A DNA stretch of 64,000 nt, taken from contig NZ_JACHXW010000005.1 in NCBI RefSeq assembly GCF_014192395.1, forward strand, positions 340,236-404,235, read 5' to 3'. The notes beneath the pieces were generated by a model, which worked only from the letters and a program-made list of their open reading frames with translations, was not told where the DNA came from and did not search any database. Both the position numbers and the translations under genes were made by a program. Positions 1 through 8,503 of this stretch are shown piece by piece (the stretch's first letter is position 1; each line of letters opens with the position of its first letter). The stretch comes from Paenibacillus endophyticus (GTDB lineage Bacteria > Bacillota > Bacilli > Paenibacillales > Paenibacillaceae).

Positions 1-801
1 AAACACGCCTTCCATCTTGCCGGCGGGCTGCATCACGCGTTCCCAGACCGCGCATCAGGTTTCTGCGTATATAACGATGCCGCTGTTGCGATCAAATATA
101 TTCGGCAATCATTTGGCGCGCGCGTATTATATATCGATACGGATGTTCATCATGGCGATGGCGTGCAGTGGGTTTTTTATGATGACCCTGATGTCTGTAC
201 ATACTCCATTCATGAGACGGGAAAGTTTCTATTCCCAGGCACGGGCTTTGTGCATGAAAAAGGCACAGATCATGGATTCGGAGCTTGCTTTAATGTGCCG
301 TTGGAGCCATATACCGAGGATGAATCATGGCTTGAGAGCTTTAACGTCACCTTAAGAAAGGTAATCGAGGCATTCAAGCCGGATGTAATTATAAGCCAGC
401 ATGGCTGCGATGCTCATGCGTATGATCCTCTCTCTCACATTCATTGCAGCATGCGGATCTACAGTGAAATTCCCGCTATCATTCATGAATTGGCACATGC
501 GTATACGGATGGCCGTTGGATCGCGCTGGGCGGTGGCGGCTATGACATTTTCAGGGTCGTTCCGAGAGCTTGGGCGCTCGTTTGGCTTACGATGATTGAG
601 CATCCGATCGCGCAGCGAATAGCCGCTGGAGAAATCGTTGAGCTTCCGGACAGCTGGCTTGAACGGTGGTCGTTATTGAGTCCGAATAAGCTCCCCCCCT
701 ACTGGATGGATGATTTGTCCGAAATTGAAGCCATGCCTAGACGCCAGGAAATAGCTGAGAAGAATAGAATGGTTCAAAGCATCGCAATCCAGGATCTCTA
801 G
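1..801 (+). CDS. acuC: Acetoin utilisation protein AcuC, histone-deacetylase family (5' end missing)
   Basis: The reading frame is open from the first base of the window, so the N-terminus lies outside. The visible part begins near the metal-site segment and carries the arginase/deacetylase motifs GGLHHAFPDRASGFC, DTDVHHGDGVQ and, near the C-terminus, LGGGGYD, with the second-shell segment ISQHGCDAHAYDPL. These are the Zn-binding Asp/His residues and catalytic His pair of class I-type deacetylases. In Bacillus, AcuC deacetylates acetyl-CoA synthetase and so switches it on. About 266 residues are seen, compared with a usual 380-390. The gene ends at a strong two-way terminator shared with the convergent mtnN. 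Confidence 0.93.
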   Translation, partial: KHAFHLAGGLHHAFPDRASGFCVYNDAAVAIKYIRQSFGARVLYIDTDVHHGDGVQWVFYDDPDVCTYSIHETGKFLFPGTGFVHEKGTDHGFGACFNVPLEPYTEDESWLESFNVTLRKVIEAFKPDVIISQHGCDAHAYDPLSHIHCSMRIYSEIPAIIHELAHAYTDGRWIALGGGGYDIFRVVPRAWALVWLTMIEHPIAQRIAAGEIVELPDSWLERWSLLSPNKLPPYWMDDLSEIEAMPRRQEIAEKNRMVQSIAIQDL

Positions 802-830
802 CCCGATCGGCTTTGGCACATTTAAAAAAG

Positions 831-863
831 AAAAAGCCGCGATGCTGGCCATCGCGGCTTTTT
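831..863. terminator. Bidirectional Rho-independent terminator between acuC and mtnN
   Basis: A perfect 13-bp inverted repeat (831-843 and 851-863) with a 7-nt loop. It starts with AAAAA and ends with TTTTT, so it can terminate the converging acuC and mtnN transcripts. Confidence 0.9.
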
Positions 864-881
864 CATAGTGAACGGCAATTA

Positions 882-1580
882 TTAAATATGCTTTACAATA
901 TCGTCGATGATCTGATAAGAATGATTCGATGCTGTTACCGTAAACTCTGAGAAATTCACGTGAGCTGAACCATCTGCTTTGTCTGACATCGAACGGATGA
1001 TGACAAACGGGGTTTCATTCATATCACAAACCTGTGCGACAGAAGCGCCTTCCATCTCGGCACAAGCGCCATGAAGGGTCTCATGGAGCAACTTGACCGT
1101 GTCGCGGCTAGCTATGAACTGGTCGCCGGAGAGCACGACGCCTTGGAGGCTGCGACCCGGAAATAAGCGATTGCTTGCAGAGGAAGCAAGCTCAACCAAG
1201 CGCTCATCCGCCACAAATTCCGACTTCGGGTGGAATGGAATCGTTCCACGGGCAAAACCTAGCGGCGAGCAATCCATATCATGTTGAATACAGCTCGTAG
1301 AAACCACAATATCGCCGATGTTCAATTGTGGGTCAACCGCACCAGCGACACCTGTGAACAATACGCAATCCGCGCCAAGATCCAACAAAATTTGCGTACA
1401 AACTGCGGCGTTAACTTTACCAACGCCTGATTTGCAATAAATAACTGTCTTGCCATGAAGTGTTCCTTCGAAATACGTAATTCCGGCCTTCGTGATCTGA
1501 GACGCAATGCTTACGTGCTCATGCAGCAATTCAATTTCTTCTGCCATTGCGCCGATAATTCCTATTTTGTTAAACGACAT
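882..1580 (-). CDS. mtnN: 5'-methylthioadenosine/S-adenosylhomocysteine nucleosidase
   Basis: This 232-residue cytosolic enzyme cleaves adenine from MTA, SAH and 5'-deoxyadenosine, feeding methionine salvage and removing methylation and radical-SAM by-products. The N-terminus IGIIGAMAEEIELL and the segments GVAGAVDP, ISGDQF-like (LSGDQFIAS) and EMEGASVAQVC are the family signatures. The last holds the substrate-contacting Met-Glu pair, and the final SMSDKAD contains the catalytic Asp. Length is normal. It lies only 5 nt downstream of the ccpA stop on the same strand, and its ribosome site (GGAGG, 12 nt before the ATG) overlaps the end of ccpA, so the two are probably cotranscribed. The unusually long spacer could lower translation. 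Confidence 0.95.
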   Translation of the reverse strand: MSFNKIGIIGAMAEEIELLHEHVSIASQITKAGITYFEGTLHGKTVIYCKSGVGKVNAAVCTQILLDLGADCVLFTGVAGAVDPQLNIGDIVVSTSCIQHDMDCSPLGFARGTIPFHPKSEFVADERLVELASSASNRLFPGRSLQGVVLSGDQFIASRDTVKLLHETLHGACAEMEGASVAQVCDMNETPFVIIRSMSDKADGSAHVNFSEFTVTASNHSYQIIDDIVKHI

Positions 1581-1585
1581 ATTGA

Positions 1586-2590
1586 TTATATTCCTCCAAC
1601 CGATTGTCGCACGACAATTTCATGCGGCAGTACTACTTTGGATTGATCTACGTTTTCTTTCTTCATAAGCTTCGTCAACAAGCGCATGGATACAGCACCA
1701 ATATCATACATGGGCTGTGCCACTGCTGTAAGCTGCGGACGAACCATCGATGCCATCCGGCTGTTGTCTACACTGATGATGGAAATGTCGTCGGGTACTC
1801 GCAATCCAGAATCCTGGATGCTATGAATGGCGCCGATTGCCATTTCATCCGTTGCAGAGAATACGGCTGTTGGACGCTCGTCCAATTCAATGAAATACTT
1901 CATCGCTTCCGCACCAGACTCATAACGGTAATTGCCGATTCGTACCAATGTATCATCGTATGCGATACCCGCAGTCTCAAGCGCACGCTTGTACCCTTGG
2001 AACCTTGCGTAGCCGATCGATGGGTCTTGCAGCGTCCCGCTAATCATCGCAATGCGCTTATGGCCTTGCTCCAGCAGCTTCTGAACAGCATCATAAGCTG
2101 CGTCTTCGTGATTAATATCGACAGATGGAATTTGTCCGCTCTCATCTGATGTTGCGCATAATACGATAGGAACATTTGCTGTTTTGAAAGCTTGCAGATG
2201 CTCTTCGGTTACGGCTCCGCCCATAAATAGCAAACCGTCAACTTGTTTCTCCAATAACGTATTGATAACGCGGATTTCTTTATCTTTCTTCTTATCCGCA
2301 TTGCACAAAATAATATTATAATGATACATATTAGCAATATCTTCGATTCCACGAGCTACTTCCGCAAAAATAGCGTTTGAAATATCGGGAATGACGACGC
2401 CGACAGTCGTTGTTTTCTTGCTCGCAAGGCCTCTTGCCACAGCGTTTGGACGATACCCAAGGCGTTCAATTGCTTCAAATACTTTCTTCCGCGTTGCAGG
2501 CTTTACGTTGGGATTGTTATTCACAACCCGGGAAACCGTAGCCATCGACACTCCTGCTTCTCTTGCTACATCATAAATGGTTACCGTCAC
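1586..2590 (-). CDS. ccpA: Catabolite control protein A, LacI-family global regulator
   Basis: CcpA binds cre sites with HPr-Ser46-P or Crh-P and represses or activates carbon genes. The N-terminus [20 protein letters not shown] is the LacI helix-turn-helix, and the following [12 protein letters not shown] and [15 protein letters not shown] hinge are near-identical to known CcpA. The periplasmic-binding-protein-like core ends in [13 protein letters not shown], a CcpA hallmark. I chose the GTG at 2590 because GGAGAGG sits 6 nt upstream; the ATG at 2605 (MERTT) has only a weak site, and the GGAGAGG overlaps that ATG. This gives 334 residues, the family length. mtnN follows 5 nt downstream. The long leader contains cre-like sequences. 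Confidence 0.95.
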   Translation of the reverse strand: MTVTIYDVAREAGVSMATVSRVVNNNPNVKPATRKKVFEAIERLGYRPNAVARGLASKKTTTVGVVIPDISNAIFAEVARGIEDIANMYHYNIILCNADKKKDKEIRVINTLLEKQVDGLLFMGGAVTEEHLQAFKTANVPIVLCATSDESGQIPSVDINHEDAAYDAVQKLLEQGHKRIAMISGTLQDPSIGYARFQGYKRALETAGIAYDDTLVRIGNYRYESGAEAMKYFIELDERPTAVFSATDEMAIGAIHSIQDSGLRVPDDISIISVDNSRMASMVRPQLTAVAQPMYDIGAVSMRLLTKLMKKENVDQSKVVLPHEIVVRQSVGGI

Positions 2591-2645
2591 AGTGGTCCTC
2601 TCCATTAGCTCAAATTTTAATTTTCGTACGACCAATATTAAGGTA

Positions 2646-2674
2646 ATCATAGCACAAAGAAATGAGCAACGCAA
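2646..2674 (-). promoter_or_regulatory. Probable sigma-A promoter of ccpA
   Basis: On the minus strand TTGCGT (2669-2674) is followed after 17 nt by TATGAT (2646-2651), about 55 nt before the chosen ccpA start. Confidence 0.6.
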
Positions 2675-2710
2675 AACAAAAGACGGCAAAAACCTTGCTG
2701 TTTCGTGCTT

Positions 2711-2765
2711 TCATTGCGTTTTCAAAATAAAAATCCGCTTTCAGTTTTGTTCGTTAACGCTTGCT
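2711..2765 (-). promoter_or_regulatory. Two cre-like sequences upstream of the ccpA promoter
   Basis: TGAAAACGCAATGA (minus strand, 2711-2724) matches the cre pattern TGNAANCGNWNNCA except at one position. AGCAAGCGTTAACG (2752-2765) matches except at the two ends. Both lie upstream of the -35 box, so they could be sites of CcpA autoregulation. This is inference only. Confidence 0.4.
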
Positions 2766-2881
2766 AACACGCAGCAGCCGCCTTGTTATTTGTAAGGATA
2801 ATCAATCTATTTTCTTCCTTTCCTAGCAGCTTCATGCTTCCATTCTGATACCCGTAGCATCAGGAAGAACCAGCATAAAAC

Positions 2882-2907
2882 AAAAAAGAGCCGAGATAAA
2901 TCTCAGC
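2882..2907 (-). terminator. Terminator of the zinc-ribbon gene
   Basis: On the minus strand a 7-bp stem (GCTGAGA with TCTCGGC, one G-T pair) with loop TTTA is followed by TCTTTTTT. Confidence 0.75.
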
Positions 2908-3006
2908 CCGCATAACAATCAACGCTATTGCAGATAACCCGCTCTCTTCTCTCGCCTATCCACTAAAAGTAATTTGATTATGCACAAGCACGACAAATCC
3001 AAGCAG

Positions 3007-3420
3007 CTATGTAAGCAGCGTACGACGGCTAATTTGCTCAAGCCTTTTCTCTAAATCGCTAATCCACGCCTCATCATTCAGCGTCTGGGCAAGCAGATAC
3101 AAATCAAGCAATTGGTTGATCCTGTGCTCAATCATTCTCTCAAATGCGATTTGGTCTGTTTGCAGCTTCTCTGCTTTTGCTTCGACGAGCAAATTAGCCC
3201 ATTCGTTGCATTCATTGAATAAAAAGGTTTGTTTATCTGGCTGAGCACCCAATTGAGCGATTAATCCAGTCAAGTCCGGCTTCACATCGGGAAATACTTC
3301 ACTGCGATTGCAGGTTGTGCATGAGAAAATAGGAACGTTATCAATCTCTACTTTCCCTGAATAAATGACTGTGCGCAGTTTCATCTTCATGATGTCACCA
3401 CAATGACACCTCTTATGCAA
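3007..3420 (-). CDS. Conserved protein with YgiT-type zinc ribbon
   Basis: I do not know a function. The protein is about 137 residues. A Cys-x-Cys near the N-terminus (KRCHCGD) and a later CTTC form a likely four-Cys zinc ribbon of the kind found in MqsA/YgiT-like proteins, followed by a helical region rich in Glu and Leu. The first possible TTG start at 3456 has no ribosome site, whereas TTG at 3420 is preceded by AAGGAG at 8 nt, so I use 3420. No helix-turn-helix or toxin partner is visible next to it, so a toxin-antitoxin role is not supported. A terminator follows at 2882-2907. Confidence 0.7.
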   Translation of the reverse strand: MHKRCHCGDIMKMKLRTVIYSGKVEIDNVPIFSCTTCNRSEVFPDVKPDLTGLIAQLGAQPDKQTFLFNECNEWANLLVEAKAEKLQTDQIAFERMIEHRINQLLDLYLLAQTLNDEAWISDLEKRLEQISRRTLLT

Positions 3421-3577
3421 AGCGGTCCACTCCTTCTTAGTAGCAGCTATTCTCAATAGGCATAGCTTTCAGAGTTACAATATATAATTGATTCGACCAA
3501 ATTCGCGAAAATTCCTGCTTTCACAGTCTTGTAATTTTTACTACTAAAACGGTGCTTTGCATCACATATGCAAGCGC

Positions 3578-4015
3578 TCATGGGGCTGCTTTTCTCCATC
3601 TTTTCCGAATCCATGGCACCGCTGCTAGAGCTGTCCATATCGCTGCTCCAATCAAATCATTGCGCACGTCCATTGCGTCCGGCATCCTGCCTCCGACAAA
3701 AGATTGATGGTATTCATCGGTCACGCCGTACAGCCCGCACAGCACAACGATAATGACCTTCATCCAGAGGCGGTCCGCTGTTTTGCCTATTCCGTAATCA
3801 ATAGTGAGTGCAAGTATGAAGTAAGAGACAAAATGTCCCCAATCAAAGCCCTCCATGAACGGAAAAAAGGTTTGAAAGAACGGAAGAAAGGTATTGATCT
3901 CGTCACTCGTTCTCGATGACAAAACAAAAATCACTGTCATCCAAATAACTGCCGGCAGGAAACGTAAGAGTCTCGTAAATGAGAAACCTTTTGATACCTG
4001 ATTCATTTGCTTCAT
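3578..4015 (-). CDS. VanZ-family membrane protein
   Basis: This is a 145-residue integral membrane protein. The start MKQMNQVSKG is chosen because AAGGAG lies 5 nt upstream; an upstream in-frame ATG lacks a site. It shows four hydrophobic segments and the VanZ-like pattern of an N-terminal helix ending in LSSRTSDE, and the conserved GVTDEYHQSFVGGR followed by D-x-x-x-x-DLIGA near the C-terminus. VanZ-like proteins are linked to teicoplanin resistance and phosphate-type metabolism of envelope precursors, but their reaction is not firmly known. The gene is divergent from the PfpI gene with about 50 bp between them. Confidence 0.8.
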   Translation of the reverse strand: MKQMNQVSKGFSFTRLLRFLPAVIWMTVIFVLSSRTSDEINTFLPFFQTFFPFMEGFDWGHFVSYFILALTIDYGIGKTADRLWMKVIIVVLCGLYGVTDEYHQSFVGGRMPDAMDVRNDLIGAAIWTALAAVPWIRKRWRKAAP

Positions 4016-4067
4016 TGATGCTCCTTCGTTACAATAATAGAGATCATTCATAGATGGAGGGGAAAAG

Positions 4068-4598
4068 ATGTCCTTACAAAACAAAACCGTCATCTGCTTG
4101 CTAGACGACGAATTCGAGGATTTGGAATTGTGGTATCCGGTCTACCGCGCCCGGGAGGCAGGCGCAACGGTTCTATACGCCGGCCCTGAAAAAGGCAAAA
4201 AGCATATTGGCAAGTATGGCGTGCCTGCCGTTGCCGACTTGTCTTTCGACGAAGTAAACAGTGAAGATATCATTGGACTGCTCGTTCCGGGCGGCTGGGC
4301 GCCTGACAAGCTGCGCAGATACCCGAAAGTGCTTCAGCTCGTTCAAGAGCTTAATGCGCAGGATAAACCGATAGGCCAAATTTGCCATGCCGGGTGGGTA
4401 TTGATTTCTGCCAAAATACTTGAGGGCCGCAAGGTCACTTCGACGCCAGGCATTCGCGATGATATGGAAAATGCTGGAGCAACGTGGTTTGATGAAGCGG
4501 TTGTCGTAGACGGTAACCTCATCTCGGCACGTCGTCCACCTGATCTTCCGCCTTATGCCAAGGCATTTGTAGATGCGCTCGTACAGCGAATGGGCTAA
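4068..4598 (+). CDS. DJ-1/PfpI family protein (class I glutamine amidotransferase-like)
   Basis: A 176-residue cytosolic protein of the DJ-1/PfpI fold. The nucleophile elbow is GQICHAGW with Cys106 followed by His, as in PfpI/YraA/PH1704 proteins, and an acidic residue in the DDEFEDLE stretch near residues 13-20 would support the Cys. The oxyanion region VPGGWAPD is also present. Relatives have been described as intracellular proteases, glyoxalases or protein deglycases, so the exact activity is uncertain. Start is supported by GGAGGGG before the ATG. Its stop overlaps the convergent enzyme I stop by 4 nt (TAA on one strand, TAG on the other), with no room for a terminator between them. Confidence 0.85.
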   Translation: MSLQNKTVICLLDDEFEDLELWYPVYRAREAGATVLYAGPEKGKKHIGKYGVPAVADLSFDEVNSEDIIGLLVPGGWAPDKLRRYPKVLQLVQELNAQDKPIGQICHAGWVLISAKILEGRKVTSTPGIRDDMENAGATWFDEAVVVDGNLISARRPPDLPPYAKAFVDALVQRMG

Positions 4599-6337
4599 CC
4601 ATTCGCTGTTTTTTTGTCTACCCGCTCCATGAAGGCATTAAGCAGTGCAAGTATCTCCGTACTCGTGCGGCAGCTGTGCAGCTTCTCAAACACCTCTCCG
4701 CTCTCTTCCTGAGACGTGCTAAGAAGACGCTGCTTCACTTGCAAGATCGAATGGGAGGACATGCTCAGCTCATCGACATCGAGGCTAAGCCAGATCGGCA
4801 AAGCTCTTAAATCACCGGCAAGCTCGCCGCATACGCCAACTGTAATACCCGCTTTTTTCGCTGCTTCCACCGTCATTTTCAGCATACGAATCAATGCTGG
4901 ATGGTAAGGTTCGTATAAATGGGAAATCTCTTCATTCATTCGATCGACCGCAAGCGTAAACTGGACGAGATCATTCGTGCCAATGCTGAAAAAATCAACT
5001 TCTTCTGCTAGAAGATCAGCTATCATAACCGCTGCAGGCACCTCAATCATTATGCCGATTTTCATGCCCTTGTCATACGGAATACCGGCTTCTTCAAGCT
5101 CTAGCTTCGCTTCGTTAAGCACCGCATTGGCTGCTCTGACTTCATCAACGGATGATATGAGCGGGTACATCAGCTTCACTGCCCCGTAATGGCTTGCGCG
5201 TAGTATGGCACGGAGCTGCGTCTTGAACAAGTCTTTGCGATCAAGAGAAATGCGGATCGCTCTGTAGCCAAGAAATGGGTTGTCTTCCTCTGGCAGCTCA
5301 AAGTAATCCAACTGCTTATCTCCGCCGACATCAAGGGTTCGAATGACGAGCGGCTCGCCTGCGAGCCTTTCGGCAACGCTTCGATAAACCTCGAACTGCT
5401 CTTCTTCCTTGGGAAAGCGATTTCGGTCCATATACAAAAACTCTGTTCGGAACAAGCCTACGCCATGCGCACCGCTCGACAATGCGATTTCCAGCTCTTT
5501 AAAGGAGCTGATATTCGCAGCAAGCTCAAGCCGCTTGCCATCAGGCGTAACGGGCCGATGGTTGGCAATGCCGTGCAGCCGCTGCTTCGCTTCTGTTTGA
5601 CGATTATGAAGCTCTGTATAGGTTTGAATGATTTCTTGTTCAGGTTCTATAAATACGCTGCCGTCCGTGCCGTCGATGACAAGCGTTTGGCCCGTTTGAA
5701 TCGGTTCTGCCAGCTTAGTTTCCACACCAACTACTAGCGGTACGCCAAGCGCTCTTGCCATGATGGCTGAATGCGAGGTTGTACTGCCAGCAAGGGTAAC
5801 AATACCAAGAACATGCTGCGGGTTAATATGCGCCAGCTGTGAGGGGGACAGCTCCTTTGCGATCAGGATAAAGGGCTGCGTGTCGGATGGCAGGGTAATC
5901 TCCGGAGCTCCAAGCAAATGCTTCAGCAGCCGGTTTCCTACGTCCTTGATATCCAGTGCCCGCTCCTTCATGTACTCATCGTCCAGCAGATCGAACATGG
6001 TGACGAAATGATCAATGGCTTCCTTTACGGCAACCTCAGCTGCTTTGTATTGGCGTTGGATGATGCCCTGGATTTCGTTCATAAAAACAGGATCATCCAG
6101 AATCGCGATATGAGCATCGAATATATGCGTCTCTTCAGAACCAACAACATCACGCAGCTCATCTTTGATTTGTTCGATTTCTGACTTGGAGGTGCGGATA
6201 CCCTCGTATACGCGTTCGAACTCTCTCGCAAAATCAGCCACATCGATCTTCTGTTCAGGCAATTCCCATTCCCAATTCGGAAGCACAAACGATCTCCCAA
6301 TCGCTATGCCAGCTGACGCCCCAATTCCTTGAATCAT
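4595..6337 (-). CDS. ptsI: PTS enzyme I (phosphoenolpyruvate-protein phosphotransferase)
   Basis: A 580-residue cytosolic enzyme that transfers phosphate from PEP to HPr. Order: N-terminal HPr-binding domain with coiled helices, the phosphohistidine domain with LAGSTTSHSAIMARALG (active His189), and the C-terminal PEP-binding TIM barrel with GLFRTEFLYMDR, DVGGDKQLDYF, MIEVPAAVMIAD, FFSIGTNDLVQF and VCGELAGD (the active Cys). Length is that of Bacillus PtsI. It begins inside the last codons of the upstream EIICBA gene (4-nt overlap), so the two are translationally coupled. No ptsH lies beside it, so HPr must be encoded elsewhere. Confidence 0.95.
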   Translation of the reverse strand: MIQGIGASAGIAIGRSFVLPNWEWELPEQKIDVADFAREFERVYEGIRTSKSEIEQIKDELRDVVGSEETHIFDAHIAILDDPVFMNEIQGIIQRQYKAAEVAVKEAIDHFVTMFDLLDDEYMKERALDIKDVGNRLLKHLLGAPEITLPSDTQPFILIAKELSPSQLAHINPQHVLGIVTLAGSTTSHSAIMARALGVPLVVGVETKLAEPIQTGQTLVIDGTDGSVFIEPEQEIIQTYTELHNRQTEAKQRLHGIANHRPVTPDGKRLELAANISSFKELEIALSSGAHGVGLFRTEFLYMDRNRFPKEEEQFEVYRSVAERLAGEPLVIRTLDVGGDKQLDYFELPEEDNPFLGYRAIRISLDRKDLFKTQLRAILRASHYGAVKLMYPLISSVDEVRAANAVLNEAKLELEEAGIPYDKGMKIGIMIEVPAAVMIADLLAEEVDFFSIGTNDLVQFTLAVDRMNEEISHLYEPYHPALIRMLKMTVEAAKKAGITVGVCGELAGDLRALPIWLSLDVDELSMSSHSILQVKQRLLSTSQEESGEVFEKLHSCRTSTEILALLNAFMERVDKKTANG

Positions 6338-8220
6338 TGTGTTTCCCCTCCACCATTTCTCTCTTTAAGAACAACAGACAAAACTGAGGACTGCCCCTTT
6401 TTCACCGCTTTGAACGGTGCAAACCGCCAGGAATGGACGAGATCAGAGTTGGTGATTACCATAGGCGTAGCAAGCGACTTGCTTTCCTTACGTACCCGCT
6501 GCAAATCAAACTTGATCAGCATCATGCCAGGCGTCACTTCATCCCCTTCTTTAACAAGAGCATTAAAATAGCCTTTTCCTGCTAATCCAGAGGTGTCGAT
6601 GCCGATATGCAGCAGAACCTCCAGTCCCTCCGGAGTAAGCAAGCCTATCGCGTGCATGGTTGGATAAATATGAATAACCTTCCCTTTGACGGGAGATACC
6701 AGCTCTCCTCTATCCGGTATGAAAGCAACGCCTTGTCCTACCAGCTTGCCTGCGAATATCGGGTCGGGTACCTCATCAAGCGGAATCATTCTTCCCTGCA
6801 TCGGCGAGTGAAACAGCACCTGTGCTTGATCCCGATGAATCGTCTTAATCATCTCTTCGCGAATGAGTTCGGAGTATGTGCCGAATACGACTTGTACCTG
6901 CCCCCCGCCAAGCTTGATGACGCCGGCTGCCCCTAGATTTCGAAGCGCATTCACATCCAGCAGCTTGTCATTCGACACTTTAAGCCGCAGCCTGGTGATA
7001 CAGGATTCCATTTTGACAATATTTTGCTTGCCGCCAATTGCTTGCAGAATAAGCGGTGCCCGGTAAGGAATATCTCCTGCCCACTCATCGAGCTGCGAGC
7101 CTTCCTCTCGACCAGGAGTCGGTATACGGAATCTGCGAATTGCCCAGCGGAACAAGAAATAATAAATAAATCCGACAACGATTCCAATTGGAATAATAAG
7201 CCAGCCTCTCGTTGCCAAATGCTCATTGATTACAAAATCAATGGCTCCTGCCGAAAAGGAAAAGCCATGCTTGATGCCAAGTTCATAGGTCACCCACATA
7301 ATAATGCCCGATAGGATGGCATGAACGACGTATAAGTATGGAGCTACGAATAAAAAAGCAAATTCAACAGGCTCGGTAACACCCGTCAAAAAGGAGGCTA
7401 ACGCAGCGTATAGAAACGTTTTTCTAATCTTGGGCTTCAAGTCTTCGCGAGCTTCGTGAATAATAGCCAAGGCTATTGCCGGCAGAGCGAACATCATTGT
7501 TGGATACAATCCAGCCATGAACACCCCTGCCGTTGGATCGCCTGCAAAGAAACGAGGCAGATCGCCATATACCATTTGACCAGCTTCCGTCTCGTAGCCG
7601 CCAATCTGGAACCAGAATACATGACTCACAAGATGGTGCAAGCCGAATACGACTAGGATGCGATGTACAAAGCCATACAAGAAAACACCGAAGCCACCGC
7701 CTGAAGCAACAATTTCGCCCAGCTCAACAAGCATTTTTTGCAAATACGGCGCTATGTTAATCATGCCGATGGAAAAGAGCAAGCACACAAAGCTGACAAA
7801 CAGCGGTACGAACCGCGGGCCGCCAAAAAACTGTATGTATTCCGGCAAGCGCAAGCTTTTGAAACGTTCATGGCTTACGCCTGCAATAATGCCGACTAAG
7901 GTACCGATCAAGACTGTCGGCTCTATCTGAACCTCAGCCGTGCCGGTTATGCCGCTATATATAATCATTCCTACAAGAGCAGCCATTCCCGCAGCGAGCG
8001 CATTTCCCGTCAATCCGAGCGATATGCCTACCGCGAAAATATAAGGTAGAAACGTAAATATCGTCTCGCTGGCAGCGACTAAATAACCTTCCATACCCGG
8101 CAAGCCAATATATGCCCATGGCAGCTTGCTTAGGCTTAAAAATATGGCCGCGCCTGGCAATACAATCATCGGCAGCATAAATGCTCTACCGAGTTGCTGC
8201 AGGCTCCCAATGAAAACCAT
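6334..8220 (-). CDS. PTS sugar permease EIICBA (glucose / glucosamine / N-acetylglucosamine family)
   Basis: About 628 residues in domain order IIC-IIB-IIA. The IIC membrane domain (residues 1 to about 380) carries GLHHLVSHVFWFQ, FFAGDPTAGVFMAG and the sugar-site motif TGVTEPVEF. The IIB phosphocysteine site is CITRLRL, and the IIA domain shows LLHIGIDT with the active His. It imports and phosphorylates a hexose. The segment GFSFSAGAIDF is closer to N-acetylglucosamine/glucosamine permeases than to E. coli PtsG, so the sugar is open. Start at 8220 follows a perfect AAGGAGGTG 6 nt upstream. It overlaps ptsI by 4 nt. The 180-nt leader contains tandem hairpin repeats. Confidence 0.88.
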   Translation of the reverse strand: MVFIGSLQQLGRAFMLPMIVLPGAAIFLSLSKLPWAYIGLPGMEGYLVAASETIFTFLPYIFAVGISLGLTGNALAAGMAALVGMIIYSGITGTAEVQIEPTVLIGTLVGIIAGVSHERFKSLRLPEYIQFFGGPRFVPLFVSFVCLLFSIGMINIAPYLQKMLVELGEIVASGGGFGVFLYGFVHRILVVFGLHHLVSHVFWFQIGGYETEAGQMVYGDLPRFFAGDPTAGVFMAGLYPTMMFALPAIALAIIHEAREDLKPKIRKTFLYAALASFLTGVTEPVEFAFLFVAPYLYVVHAILSGIIMWVTYELGIKHGFSFSAGAIDFVINEHLATRGWLIIPIGIVVGFIYYFLFRWAIRRFRIPTPGREEGSQLDEWAGDIPYRAPLILQAIGGKQNIVKMESCITRLRLKVSNDKLLDVNALRNLGAAGVIKLGGGQVQVVFGTYSELIREEMIKTIHRDQAQVLFHSPMQGRMIPLDEVPDPIFAGKLVGQGVAFIPDRGELVSPVKGKVIHIYPTMHAIGLLTPEGLEVLLHIGIDTSGLAGKGYFNALVKEGDEVTPGMMLIKFDLQRVRKESKSLATPMVITNSDLVHSWRFAPFKAVKKGQSSVLSVVLKERNGGGETQ

Positions 8221-8235
8221 TTTACACCTCCTTAA

Positions 8236-8378
8236 AGTTTTGCGTAGCAAAACTGACTTCGTAAGCATTCACTTAGTTTTGCATAGCAAAACTGACTTCG
8301 TAAGCATTCACTTAGTTTTGCGCAGCAAAACTGACTTCGTAAGCATTCACTTAGTTTTGCATAGCAAAACTAACTTCA
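8236..8378. repeat. 39-bp tandem repeat, 3.6 copies, in the PTS mRNA leader
   Basis: Units begin at 8236, 8275, 8314 and 8353 (the last is partial). Each unit starts with an 8-bp perfect inverted repeat (AGTTTTGC and GCAAAACT) around a 3-nt loop that varies (GTA, ATA, GCA, ATA), followed by a 20-bp linker. Linkers of the first three copies are identical. The array lies between the putative promoter and the ribosome site of the EIICBA gene, and the last hairpin ends about 4 nt before the AAGGAGG. No U-tract follows the hairpins, so they are not simple terminators. Confidence 0.95.
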
Positions 8379-8406
8379 CACGTAAACTCCCAACATTTCT
8401 ATAACG

Positions 8407-8435
8407 ATGTTAAGCGTTTGCTGCGTTTTTGTCAA
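8407..8435 (-). promoter_or_regulatory. Probable sigma-A promoter of the PTS operon
   Basis: Minus strand TTGACA (8430-8435), 17-nt spacer, TAACAT (8407-8412). The spacer contains a poor cre-like AGCAAACGCTTAAC. Transcription from here would give a leader of about 180 nt including the tandem hairpins. Confidence 0.65.
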
Positions 8436-8436
8436 A

Positions 8437-8466
8437 GTAAAACGGCGAGCCTGTAAGGGCCCGCCG
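8437..8466 (-). terminator. Terminator of the coat-like gene
   Basis: Minus-strand stem of about 9 bp with one mismatch (8458-8466 with 8443-8451), followed by TTTTACTTT. It abuts the -35 box of the PTS promoter. Confidence 0.7.
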
Positions 8467-8503
8467 ATGTTGATGATTCTATTTCTATCATTTTAAAACG
8501 ATC

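Noticed and set aside
3007..3420. MqsA-like antitoxin of a toxin-antitoxin pair
   Set aside because: The zinc ribbon is similar, but there is no helix-turn-helix in the second half and no small toxin gene beside it.
8236..8378. CRISPR array
   Set aside because: Units are continuous and nearly identical with no unique spacers of constant length; each unit contains its own hairpin and the array has only 3.6 copies.
8236..8378. Set of intrinsic terminators in the PTS leader
   Set aside because: The hairpins are A/T-rich and not followed by U-runs, so they should not stop transcription by themselves.
8126..8404. Open frame on the plus strand with repeated 13-residue segments
   Set aside because: It is the 39-bp repeat (divisible by three) read through in a frame opposite to the PTS gene, with no ribosome site; the protein pattern is a by-product.
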